NCBI RefSeq assembly: GCF_900221005.1
Contig: NZ_OBQI01000004.1
Location: 310,001-374,000 of the forward strand
Source of the DNA: Blastococcus aggregatus
Lineage (GTDB): Bacteria > Actinomycetota > Actinomycetes > Mycobacteriales > Geodermatophilaceae
Reading direction: 5' to 3'
DNA: 64,000 bases
Part shown: in pieces, positions 10,059-18,104 of the stretch
How positions within the stretch are numbered: the stretch's first letter is position 1
Layout of the letters: each line of letters begins with the position of its first letter
Notes under the pieces: generated by a model
Told to the model about the DNA's origin: nothing
The model's input: the letters and a program-made list of their open reading frames with translations, nothing else
Database searches by the model: none
Program-made: the position numbers and the translations under genes

Positions 10059-10798
10059 GCAGAGCGGCGCATCGACCACATCTGCGCCGGACGCTCGGAC
10101 TGCATGGCGACGTCCCACGGGATAGCGCCGTTGACGACCTCCTTGCGGAAGTTGCCGACCGCCACTCGTGCCAGCTCGGGGTCAGCGGCCACCCGCTGGG
10201 CCAGTTCGATCGCCCGGTCCTCGACCGCGGCGTCCTCCAGCGACTCCCACGCCAGGCCGAGCTCCACGGCCTTGTCGCCGTTGATCTCCTCGCCGAACAG
10301 AGCCATCGCCGCGGCTGCCTCTCGGCCGATCAGGCGCGACAGGATCACGAAGTGGCCGCCGCCCGGGTGCATGCCGCGCTTGAGGAAGCCGGCCAGCAGC
10401 CGCACGTCCTTCGCGACGATGCGAAGGTCGGTCGCCAGCAGCATGTTCATGCCGGCTCCGACAGCCGAGCCGCGCACCGCGGACACAGTGGGCACCCGCA
10501 CCTGCCCGAGCCGGTAGAAGGAGTCGTAGATCTTGCCCATGCCCTCGTAGGCGTCGGAAGCCGCCGGGTCCTTGCCGGCCGAGGTGAGCGTCGCGACATC
10601 CCCGCCTGCGCAGAACGACTTGCCGACACCGCGGATCACCAGCGCGCCGACCTCCGGCTTGGCGTCCACCTCGTCGAAGGTCGCGATCAGCTCGTCGGCC
10701 ATTACGGGCGTCAGCGCGTTGCGCCGGTCCGGAGCGTTGAGCGTCACGATCGCGACGCCACCGTCCACCTCGAGCAGCACTTCACCGGATCCGGCCAC
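10052..10798 (-). CDS. Enoyl-CoA hydratase/isomerase (crotonase) family protein
   Basis: This 248-residue protein has the crotonase fold signatures. They include the CoA/oxyanion loop SFCAGGD near residue 60-67 and VRGSAVGAGM near 108-117. Canonical hydratases have two catalytic glutamates, one in GGGxEL and one in the PExxLG loop. Here the equivalent positions read GAGMNM and AGFLKRG, so both glutamates are replaced. The protein may therefore act on a different CoA thioester, as an isomerase, thioesterase or decarboxylase-like crotonase, or be catalytically weak. That is inference from family alignment in my head. The gene stands alone on the minus strand. Confidence 0.85.
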   Translation of the reverse strand: MAGSGEVLLEVDGGVAIVTLNAPDRRNALTPVMADELIATFDEVDAKPEVGALVIRGVGKSFCAGGDVATLTSAGKDPAASDAYEGMGKIYDSFYRLGQVRVPTVSAVRGSAVGAGMNMLLATDLRIVAKDVRLLAGFLKRGMHPGGGHFVILSRLIGREAAAAMALFGEEINGDKAVELGLAWESLEDAAVEDRAIELAQRVAADPELARVAVGNFRKEVVNGAIPWDVAMQSERPAQMWSMRRSAQ

Positions 10799-10984
10799 GA
10801 GCCCACCTTCCTGCTGAGCGGACCGGCCCTGACGCCGGGTCCACCTTCCTGACAGGCATCAGACCACGGCCACATCTCCCTCGCAGACGCGGCTGCGCCT
10901 CCGCCTTGGAGGAGGACGGAACGGAAGCGCCGCGGGCGCGCGCGCGAGTCGGTCGGGAACCGGAGCAACACCCCGGCGTCCGTC

Positions 10985-11289
10985 CGCGGGAGAGCGCGTC
11001 TTCTTGCTCGCCAGCATTGACAGCGCCTCAGTGCCACGGTCGACGCCGGCCACGTCGGCGAGTCGTACGAAGTAGAGCAGGACGTCGGCGACGTTCTTCC
11101 CCGAGTCGCGCCCGCGAGTGCTCGTTCACGACTTCCCGCACAGCAGTCGTGTGGAGCGACTGCACCAGCCCTCCCTCACCCGGCCCGCCAGGGCAAGGGT
11201 CAGCGCGACTTGACGTCGAGGAACTGGCCCACGTCGCGCGCCTTGGTGAAGGCGCGCATGCGGGCGGTCGGGTCGGCCTCGTCTGTCAC
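10985..11289 (-). pseudogene. Decayed MazG-like nucleotide pyrophosphohydrolase
   Basis: No intact gene covers this stretch, but fragments in different minus-strand frames line up with a small MazG-like protein. They begin with a GTG at 11289 and MRAFTKARDVGQF, hit a stop after DVKSR, continue in another frame with LTLALAG, and end with NVADVLLYFVRLADVAGVD. MazG-like proteins hydrolyse NTPs and carry these segments in this order (RxFxxxRDWxQFHxPKNLxxALxGE ... EVADVLxYLLRLAD). At least one in-frame stop and one frameshift are needed, and the acidic EExxE motif is not evident. The flanks 10799-10984 and 11290-11491 show nothing else I can support. Confidence 0.6.
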
Positions 11290-11491
11290 CCGTCGAGTAC
11301 TGGTGCCGGGATACCGGGTCGAGCTCGGCAAGCGGAAGGACTGAGTCAATTCTCCGGGTCCGCCGGTCGCTAGGAACCCGGCATCCCCGCGATAGTGCCT
11401 CGCCCGACAGCCCTGCGGATGTGAGCCTCCATCAGGTCCTATGTGGGCAGTCTCGCGTGAGCCTGAGGCACCGGGATGCCGATGTTCGTTG

Positions 11492-13111
11492 TCAGGCCTG
11501 CAGCGTGACCTTCGAGACGTACGCCGAGTGCCCTGTGACCTGTCCGCTGACGTTCCGGTCCTTGAGTCGCGGTCGCGCTGACCCGAAGCCGGTCTCGCCC
11601 ACCGCGACCTCGCCTAGCTCCGCGAGTTTGTAGACCCAGCGCAGCACCTGGTCGTTCGTTGACCAGTAGTTCCAGACCCTGTCTCGCACGGCTGCCTCGA
11701 GGCCGTGCCAGTGGCCTCTTCGTCCGACGGCGGCGCCGAGCAGGTGCATTGTCTGGATCCGCGGCGTCCCCGGGCGGGTAGCGAGAGTCAGCGCCGTGGT
11801 CACCATGACCCGCGCGCCGAGACTGTGGCCCATGAGCACGTAGGGCCCCTCTTGCGTCCGGGCGATCAACTCGGCCAGGGCGGCACCGGTCATGCCGGCC
11901 CGTGTCTTGGCAACCGTCCACGGGTTGGTCGCAGCGCCATGAATTCCGAGCACCCACCCGAGTCCCGGGAGCGCTGCGACCTTGCTGCCACGTCGAGCGC
12001 CCTGGAGCAGGGCCGCGCGGACAGCAGCCTTGCCACCGTTGGTCACCAGCAAGCCGGCGAGGTCCTTCAACTCCTTTGCGCCCCAGTGCACCTGGTAGAC
12101 GGGAGCGTCCGGGTAGCGCGTGTCGATGAGGCGTCGCCAATCAGACCAGGCGGACTGCCCCTCAGTGAGGAAGCCCGTGGCGAACACCACGGGGGTCCCC
12201 GAGCCGGGACGCACCAGCTCGATCGCGAACGATCGGTCGTCTCCGGCGTACGCGGCCACGGTCGCGGCGCCGAGGGCTCCGCCCAGCGCTGTCCCTGTGG
12301 CGGTGACTACGGCTGTGCCTCCTGCCATGCCGAGGCCCCCGGCCGCCACCGCGCCACCACCGAGCATGGCCAGTCCGTGGCTGGTGGCGGCTGCGCCCGT
12401 GAGCGTCCCCCCGAAGACCGAGCCCCCGAGGGCCGCTCCGATGGCCGGGGCTGCGAAGAAGGCGAGGGGCGCGACGACGGCCGCGGCTCCGATCGTTCCG
12501 CCGGTCACTTTGGCGATGCGTTCCGCGTTGCGCACCTCGTGCTTCAGGAAGTCGCCGTAGTCGCCGAGGCTCGGGATGGGCGCGTGCAGCTTCTCGAACG
12601 AGGGGATTGCGTGGCGATGCTCGGCGCAGTACCCGAACCTGATCCGGGCCCGCGGCCTGATGACTGCGCGGTGCGAGCACCCAAGTACGCCGCAGTCGAC
12701 CGTCGGTGTGCCGCACTCCTGGCACAGGTACGTTCTCTTGGGCCGATCCGAGCCTTGGACATGGCGATGCGCCGTCTCGCTGAAGCAGCCCGAGCACCAC
12801 GCCCTGACCGTCCGCTCACCCAGCCTCACCACGAAGTCTGCAAGCGCGAGCGCGTCCTTGCGCTCCACGTCGGCCGCCTCCCGATGACCGGCTCTCTTCT
12901 CGGGGGATCGTGACCGCCGGAAGCCGAGTTCGTTTGCGGCGTATCCGAGCACCAGCGCCACCAGCGCCACGTTGTCCGCTAGCTCTGTACTGCCGAGCAC
13001 CTCCGGATGAGCGTCGTCGGGGCCCGTCCCGCGGGCGACGAGCTCGTGGTGCCCGACATCCAGTCGGACCTCGAAGCCGCCGCTACGGGGCAGGTAGTTC
13101 AATTCATGCAC
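11492..13111 (-). CDS. DUF726 (TMCO4-like) membrane-associated alpha/beta hydrolase with N-terminal zinc ribbon
   Basis: This 539-residue protein has three visible parts. Residues ~105-165 contain several CxxC-type pairs (CSGC, CQEC, CGVLGC), suggesting zinc binding. Residues ~195-290 are a Gly/Ala-rich hydrophobic stretch that probably associates with the membrane. The C-terminal half is an alpha/beta hydrolase with FATGFL and the nucleophile elbow GHSLG at about residue 430, features of the DUF726 family. The substrate is unknown. It lies alone on the minus strand with the next gene 239 bp upstream. Start chosen at the first ATG, which is followed by a well-coded sequence. Confidence 0.8.
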   Translation of the reverse strand: MHELNYLPRSGGFEVRLDVGHHELVARGTGPDDAHPEVLGSTELADNVALVALVLGYAANELGFRRSRSPEKRAGHREAADVERKDALALADFVVRLGERTVRAWCSGCFSETAHRHVQGSDRPKRTYLCQECGTPTVDCGVLGCSHRAVIRPRARIRFGYCAEHRHAIPSFEKLHAPIPSLGDYGDFLKHEVRNAERIAKVTGGTIGAAAVVAPLAFFAAPAIGAALGGSVFGGTLTGAAATSHGLAMLGGGAVAAGGLGMAGGTAVVTATGTALGGALGAATVAAYAGDDRSFAIELVRPGSGTPVVFATGFLTEGQSAWSDWRRLIDTRYPDAPVYQVHWGAKELKDLAGLLVTNGGKAAVRAALLQGARRGSKVAALPGLGWVLGIHGAATNPWTVAKTRAGMTGAALAELIARTQEGPYVLMGHSLGARVMVTTALTLATRPGTPRIQTMHLLGAAVGRRGHWHGLEAAVRDRVWNYWSTNDQVLRWVYKLAELGEVAVGETGFGSARPRLKDRNVSGQVTGHSAYVSKVTLQA

Positions 13112-13299
13112 GTCGGAGCCTCCAGCTCACGGAACTCTTTCACCAGCCACCGAGCAGATGTCGTGGTCGCTTGGCGGAGATTCGTGACCCACCGATCAGT
13201 CACGGTCAAAGCCGAGTGCAGCAGTCGCATCCGCATGGGACCTCACTCGTCACCCCACCCATGCCACCAGAAGCACCGCTCATGCCCTCGGCGGGAACC

Positions 13300-13338
13300 G
13301 GAGCGGCCCGTGTCCCCGGCCGGGACACGGGCCGCTCC
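13300..13338 (-). terminator. GC-rich hairpin terminator
   Basis: A perfect 17-bp inverted repeat (13300-13316 and 13322-13338) with a five-base loop lies 12 bp beyond the stop of the leftward gene ending at 13350. No T-tract follows, as is usual in high-GC actinobacteria. Confidence 0.8.
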
Positions 13339-13349
13339 CAAGAGCTGAC

Positions 13350-14261
13350 TTACTGGATGGCCCAGGTGGCCGAGACGTCGTCGAAGGAGAAGCTCTCCGA
13401 CACCTGCACCTGGCCACCGTCGATGGCGGTGGGTGGGACGTCCATGCATACCTGGAAGGACGCGGTGCCGCCGGCAAGGAGAGTCGGCACGTCGGAGACC
13501 TCGTTGGAGATCGACGCGTAGCAGCTGCTTGCGTCGTACTTCCTTGCGTCACTGCCCACGAACTCGGTGGTGAGGTCGAGCCAGGGGTCTCCGTCGTCCG
13601 TCCCGTTGTAGGTCACTGTCATATCTACGAGGACGTACTGCCCGGTCGGTGGGTCGTTGAACTGGTTCGCATCGGCGACGATCTCGTTGCCGTTGGCCGT
13701 GACGGAGTCGACGGTGACCGTGTACTCACTCAGCTGCCCTGACTGGCCGAGTGAGAGGACAGCTGCCTCATCCGCCTCAGCATCCTGGGCGGCATCCGCT
13801 GACGAAGGCAGGCCCGAAGCGGAATCCCTGATCTCGTCTGCCACGTCGTCGATGACGGAGCCATAGAAGGCCTGGGTGGCGAGGACCCCGGCGAAGGCGA
13901 GAACGGAAAGAATGACACTGGCCATCGCCATGCCGGAGCCGCTTCGCTTGCCACGGCGCGCCGAAACAAGCGCCGGGATGCCCAGCGCGAGCCCGACCAC
14001 GGCAAGGACCGCAGCGAAGTTGTTCACGATCGGCACCCAGCACAGCAGGACCGCGATGATTGCCAGCACGAGTGCCGAGATGGCCAGACCAGAGCCCTTG
14101 CGGGCACCGGGGGGCTGCTGCCCGCCGTACTGGTAGTCGGGGCCGGGCGGCGGGCCGTACGGAGGCTGCCCCTGCCCGTAGTACTGCTGCGCCGCCGGCT
14201 GGCCAAACTGAGGCTCGTACCCGTGTTGCTGGTCCTGGGCGGGCTGATGCGGGTGGGACAT
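13350..14261 (-). CDS. DUF4190/DUF4352-type membrane-anchored extracellular protein
   Basis: This 303-residue protein begins with a ~55-residue Pro/Gln/Tyr-rich cytoplasmic tail. Two hydrophobic helices (about 58-100) with a short RRGKRSG turn, then another near 108-130, match the DUF4190 layout. The C-terminal ~135 residues form a beta-rich domain (YTVTVDSVTANGNE, YVLVDMTVTYNG) like DUF4352, an immunoglobulin-like extracellular domain. It holds two cysteines, SCYAS and QVCMDV, that could form a disulfide. The role is unknown. Such proteins are common in actinobacteria and are probably cell-envelope components. It is monocistronic, with a strong terminator 12 bp downstream. Confidence 0.8.
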   Translation of the reverse strand: MSHPHQPAQDQQHGYEPQFGQPAAQQYYGQGQPPYGPPPGPDYQYGGQQPPGARKGSGLAISALVLAIIAVLLCWVPIVNNFAAVLAVVGLALGIPALVSARRGKRSGSGMAMASVILSVLAFAGVLATQAFYGSVIDDVADEIRDSASGLPSSADAAQDAEADEAAVLSLGQSGQLSEYTVTVDSVTANGNEIVADANQFNDPPTGQYVLVDMTVTYNGTDDGDPWLDLTTEFVGSDARKYDASSCYASISNEVSDVPTLLAGGTASFQVCMDVPPTAIDGGQVQVSESFSFDDVSATWAIQ

Positions 14262-14667
14262 TCACGCTCCTACGGCTGCTGGGCCGAGCGGATCGCCGGC
14301 GTCACGGGAAGTATCGAACCGCACGCGTTCCGCCTTGAGCCGAAGAAGACAGAGAGGTCAAAGAGGCGCATGGTGATCGGCCCGAACGAGGACCGAGGGG
14401 TCACCGGGTGCTGAACGACGCGGCGGCCCAGTCCCCCCTCGCGGCTCTCCGAGCGGGGCCGGAGCCCAGGTAGAACGAGCACATCGCACCGACTCGACCG
14501 GCACGCTCAGTAGCCGCATTCGGTCCGGCGGGCGTCCAGCTGCATCCCCGCTGACCGGCGCGCTTCCCACGCAGCAGTCGGCCTGTGAACACCCTGTCGA
14601 GTCTGCGGTGGATAGACTCTCGAGCGTTCCGCACGTCCCGTGCATCTACCTGCTGTCGGCTCCGCCG
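14262..14667. other. Divergent intergenic region without recognisable gene
   Basis: About 400 bp between the DUF4190 protein and the MFS gene. Short open frames exist but none has a ribosome binding site or recognisable protein. It presumably contains the two divergent promoters. I could not place them. Confidence 0.4.
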
Positions 14668-14695
14668 GCGGATCAAGGCGGCACGCCTGATCCGC
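14668..14695 (+). promoter_or_regulatory. Bulged inverted repeat just upstream of the MFS gene
   Basis: The arms 14668-14680 and 14684-14695 are complementary over 12 bp with one bulged A and a GCA loop. The hairpin ends 15 bases before the chosen ATG at 14711. It could be an operator for a repressor or a structure limiting ribosome access. No regulator gene is adjacent. Confidence 0.4.
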
Positions 14696-14710
14696 AGATG
14701 CACAGAGGTC

Positions 14711-15952
14711 ATGTCCTACGCAGGCTCGCGCGACCACGCGCTTCTCCGGCACGCCGGTCCCACGTACTTCCCGCTCGCCTTCATCGCGCGGCTGCCCTTC
14801 GCGATGATGGTCGTCGGCGTGCTGACCCTCGTGGTCGCCGAGCGCGGCTCGGTCACCCTCGGCGGGCTCAACTCCGCCGCCGCCGGCATAGGCACCGCCG
14901 TCGCCGGCCCGCTGCTGGGTGCGGCCGTCGACCGGTTCGGCCAACGACGGGTCCTGGTCCCGGTCGGGCTGCTCAACGCCGCGCTGCTCGGCTCGTTCCC
15001 CCTGGTGGTAGCCAGCAGCGCCGCGGACGCCGCCGTGCTCGCGCTGTCGGTCCTGATCGGCGCCACCGCACCGCAGGTCGCGCCACTGTCCCGCACCCGG
15101 CTGGTCGCCCTCATCCGGCGCCACATCGATAAGGACAGGCAGGAGAAGACGCTCAGCGGCACCATGGCCTACGAGTCCGCCGCCGACGAGACGGTCTTCA
15201 TCATCGGCCCGTTCGTCGTCGGGCTCCTCGCCAGCGCCATCGCCCCCTGGGTGGCCATCACCGGCGCCGCAGCCATCACCTTCGTCTTCGTCACCGCGTT
15301 CGCCCTGCACCCCACCGGCCGGGTCGAGCCGGGCGCCGACAAGACAGCGGAACAACAGGCCCCGGTCCGCGAGCTGGCCCGACTCCCGCTCGTCACCGTC
15401 GTCGTCGGCACCCTCGGTGTCGGCATCTTCTTCGGCGCGACCCTCACCTCGCTCACCGGCTTCCTCGCCGCCGACGGCGACGGCGACCGCGCCGGACTGT
15501 TCTACGGCGTCATGGGCATCGGCTCGGCCGTGCTCGCGCTCGGGTCAGCCGCACTCCCCCAGCGGTTCACCCTGCGGGCGCGCTGGCTGACCTTCGGCAC
15601 GCTGCTGCTCGCCGCCTCGATTGCTCTCGCCTTTGCACGGTCGGAGACCGACCTCGTCATCGCCCTGGCGATCCTCGGGCTCGGCGTCGGTCCGACGCTG
15701 GTCACGCTCTACAGTCTCGCCGCGCAGCTGAGCCCGACCGGCCGCTCGGCGACCACCATGACGATGCTCGGCTCCGCCATCGTCGTGGGTCAGGCGCTGG
15801 CGTCGGCGGTCACCGGTGCGGTCGTCGACCAGGCCGGCGCGAACGCCGGGCTCGTTGCCCCCGCCCTCGCGGCGGCCCTCGTGGTCGCCGCCGGCCTCGC
15901 GCACACGACGGCGCCGCAGCACGTCGAGGAGCGCGAGCTCCTAGCCGCCTGA
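14711..15952 (+). CDS. MFS family transporter
   Basis: The 413-residue protein is largely hydrophobic with about 12 predicted membrane helices. It has the loop-2/3 type motif AAVDRFGQRR between helices 2 and 3, diagnostic of major facilitator exporters. Central loop residues ~195-210 are charged, separating the two six-helix halves. The substrate is unknown. The sequence resembles actinobacterial drug or sugar efflux MFS proteins. I chose the ATG at 14711 because the upstream part of the open frame (from 14585) is Arg-rich and not hydrophobic. A strong bidirectional terminator follows. Confidence 0.85.
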   Translation: MSYAGSRDHALLRHAGPTYFPLAFIARLPFAMMVVGVLTLVVAERGSVTLGGLNSAAAGIGTAVAGPLLGAAVDRFGQRRVLVPVGLLNAALLGSFPLVVASSAADAAVLALSVLIGATAPQVAPLSRTRLVALIRRHIDKDRQEKTLSGTMAYESAADETVFIIGPFVVGLLASAIAPWVAITGAAAITFVFVTAFALHPTGRVEPGADKTAEQQAPVRELARLPLVTVVVGTLGVGIFFGATLTSLTGFLAADGDGDRAGLFYGVMGIGSAVLALGSAALPQRFTLRARWLTFGTLLLAASIALAFARSETDLVIALAILGLGVGPTLVTLYSLAAQLSPTGRSATTMTMLGSAIVVGQALASAVTGAVVDQAGANAGLVAPALAAALVVAAGLAHTTAPQHVEERELLAA

Positions 15953-15961
15953 CGCGCCGAT

Positions 15962-15989
15962 GGCCCGGCCACCCTCAGGTGGCCGGGCC
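15962..15989. terminator. Bidirectional hairpin terminator
   Basis: A perfect 12-bp inverted repeat with a CTCA loop lies between the convergent MFS and chaplin-like genes, 9 bp after one stop codon and 14 bp from the other. Confidence 0.8.
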
Positions 15990-16003
15990 CGTCGTTGAGC
16001 GGG

Positions 16004-17041
16004 TCAGCCGATCGCGGCGGCCCGGCGGCGGCCGAGCACGGTCAGGCCGAGGCCCAGCGCGAGCGCCAGCAGCCCGCCGAGCAGCGCCGGGGCGACCGGG
16101 CTGCCGGTGTAGGCGAGCGTCGAGCCGGTGCCGGCACCCTTCGTGCCGGCGCCGCCCTCAGCGCTCATCGACACCGGAGTGATGGCCGGAACCGCGCCGG
16201 AGAAGGCGCCCGGCTGACCGGACACCGGGGTTCCCGGCGTGCCGGGCACGGCAGGCGTCAGCGGCACGAGTGCCGCGGAGCACGTGGTGCTCGCCCCACC
16301 GAGGACGCCGACGCCGATCCCGCAGACGCTGACCGGCGCATCGACGTCGACGACCGGGTCCGTGCCGTCCGTCGAACCGCCCGAGCCGGACGCCGGAGCG
16401 GTGCAGGTCGCGCTCGCGTCGCCCAGAACACCCGCGGCGATGCCGCAGACGGTGACCGGTGCGTCCACGCCCACGACCGAAGCGGCGCCGTCCGAAGCAC
16501 CACCCGTAGCAGGGGCGGCGCAGGTCGCGTCGGCGTCGCCCAGGACGCCGACGGCGGTGCCGCACACCAGCACCGGCACGTCGGCGTCGATCAGGGACGC
16601 GTCGTCAGCAGCGGCAGAAGCCGGAGCACCGGACGACCCACTGGCGGTGGCGTCGCCCAGGACGCCGATCGCGTTGCCGGTCACGGTCACCGGCACGTCG
16701 ACGTCCACCGCCGAGCCGGAGCCCTCGCCGGCCGCCGGAGCAGCCGCGGGCTGGGCCGCGTCGACCCCGCCAGCGTCGGCGGCGTTGCCGCCGATGCTGA
16801 TCGGCACGGTGATCGCCAGGCCGCCGAGGTCGACGCCCAGGGTGCCGTCGAGCGCCGGCAGGTCGATCTCGGCCGGGGTGGTGCCGGCGGTGCCCAGCAC
16901 CGCCAGTGCGTTGTCGGTGACGGTGACCGGGACGGTCACCGCGACCGCGTTCTCGTCGGCGGACGCGAGGCCCGTGCCGGCGGTCAGCAGACCGCCGGTG
17001 ATCAGGGCCGTCTGCAGCCCGCGCTTCATCCACACGTTCAT
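16004..17041 (-). CDS. Chaplin-like repeat surface protein with LAYTG class-E sortase signal
   Basis: The 345-residue protein starts with a signal peptide (MKRGLQTALITGG..., cleaved near ADEN, residue ~29). Six related segments follow, each with a V-P/A-V-T/S-V core and usually NA/GxxVGVLGxA. The last three have two cysteines each (VCG ... TC). This resembles the chaplin domain (PVNVCGNSVxxxG), which forms surface amyloid in Streptomyces. The C-terminus has LAYTG, a hydrophobic helix and an RRR tail, the sorting signal used by class E sortases. It is therefore predicted to be covalently attached to the wall. The Gly/Ser/Ala-rich linkers differ from classical chaplins. No sortase gene is in the window. 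Confidence 0.75.
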   Translation of the reverse strand: MNVWMKRGLQTALITGGLLTAGTGLASADENAVAVTVPVTVTDNALAVLGTAGTTPAEIDLPALDGTLGVDLGGLAITVPISIGGNAADAGGVDAAQPAAAPAAGEGSGSAVDVDVPVTVTGNAIGVLGDATASGSSGAPASAAADDASLIDADVPVLVCGTAVGVLGDADATCAAPATGGASDGAASVVGVDAPVTVCGIAAGVLGDASATCTAPASGSGGSTDGTDPVVDVDAPVSVCGIGVGVLGGASTTCSAALVPLTPAVPGTPGTPVSGQPGAFSGAVPAITPVSMSAEGGAGTKGAGTGSTLAYTGSPVAPALLGGLLALALGLGLTVLGRRRAAAIG

Positions 17042-17126
17042 GAGGGGTGTCCTTCTCTGACTGAGGGACCGGTCCGATCGGACCGGCTGTGTGGCCGCGG
17101 TCAGCGCAGGGCTGACCAGGGCGTCC

Positions 17127-17870
17127 TCAGTCGGGAGCGAAGGAAGGATCGAGCGCGCGGTCTGCTGCCGCGTCTCGTGCGCCGTCGGCCGCGGCGCCGA
17201 GCGCCACGAGGTCGACGCCGGTTACAGCAGGCGGCAGATCGGCCGCGTGCTGGTCAGGGGACGACGGCCCGGAGGCCATCGCCGGTGCCGGTGCGCCGGA
17301 CGGCAGAGCCGGTCCGGGCACCGGCACGTTGCGCCCGCCGGGGACAGGGGCGGGAGCGTCGAGGGAAGCGCCGGTCATCTGCTCGACGGCGCCAGTACGG
17401 GTGTCCGAACCGGCCGTGGGAACGGAGACGGCGGCGGAGCCGCCGATCGGAACGAGCACGAGAGCGTCCAGGGCGGACGGGCTGTCGACGACGGTCGCGG
17501 CCGGCTCGGCGGGCACGGGCGCCAGGACGGCGACGGGCCGCAGCACCGGCGCGAGCGCCGGCCGCAGCGGAGCCACCACCGGGTCCACCACGGGCGAGAG
17601 CACCGGCGCCAGCGTCTGTGCGATCGGCACGACAGCCGCGTCGACGACGGGTTCCACGACCGGCGCGACCGCAGTGGTGACCGGAGCCAGCAGGCCGCCG
17701 GTCAGGTCCGCGATGCCCTGCACCGGAGCGGCCGGCGGAGGCACGTCAGCCGCGGCGGAGGAGGTCGCCGAGCCGGCCAGCCAGAGCCCGGCGGCGAGGC
17801 CGGACAGCAGCAGCGCGCGGTGGACGACAGGCGATCCCCACGGTCGGCGGAGGGCAGAGGTCATGTGCAT
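17127..17870 (-). CDS. Secreted Ala/Pro/Val-rich protein of unknown function
   Basis: The 247-residue protein has an Arg-containing N-region and a hydrophobic core followed by SSAAA, a probable signal peptide ending near residue 40. The mature part is low-complexity. Residues ~55-115 repeat a PVxxPVV/APV pattern about every 8-12 residues (for example APVTTAVAPVVEPVVD), then comes a Pro/Gly-rich linker. There is no membrane anchor or sortase signal. It lies 85 bp upstream of the chaplin-like gene on the same strand, so both may be surface or spore-envelope proteins expressed together. I do not recognise a family. Confidence 0.65.
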   Translation of the reverse strand: MHMTSALRRPWGSPVVHRALLLSGLAAGLWLAGSATSSAAADVPPPAAPVQGIADLTGGLLAPVTTAVAPVVEPVVDAAVVPIAQTLAPVLSPVVDPVVAPLRPALAPVLRPVAVLAPVPAEPAATVVDSPSALDALVLVPIGGSAAVSVPTAGSDTRTGAVEQMTGASLDAPAPVPGGRNVPVPGPALPSGAPAPAMASGPSSPDQHAADLPPAVTGVDLVALGAAADGARDAAADRALDPSFAPD

Positions 17871-18104
17871 GGCCGTCGCTCCTCCTCAACCGTCGGTGAT
17901 CAGCGCATTACGACGAGTGAACGCCTGGGCATGGGCCGTCGCCAGCCGGATCGTGTCCCTCGATGGAGTGGCGGAGCCGAAACGGCCCTCACCGTCCGTC
18001 ACCCCGACCGGCCGAACCGGCTGTCCACAACGGCGCCGACGGCCCTGCCGCGACGGCGCCGACGACGTACTGTTCGGAGTGACCGTCGTCACAACGGGGG
18101 TGCC

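Noticed and set aside
10906..11373. Plus-strand 155-codon frame
   Set aside because: Arg/Gly/Ser-rich, no ribosome site, antisense to the MazG-like remnant.
14262..14667. Possible small genes between the DUF4190 and MFS genes
   Set aside because: Short frames without ribosome sites or recognisable sequence.
16239..17060. Plus-strand frame opposite the chaplin-like gene
   Set aside because: Thr/Pro/Ser-rich mirror of repeat DNA; the minus strand has a signal peptide, repeats and sorting signal.
17091..18104. Upstream extension of the P-type ATPase frame
   Set aside because: It overlaps the secreted-protein gene antisense, is Arg/Gly-rich without ATPase features, and an ATG at 18105 opens the conserved part.
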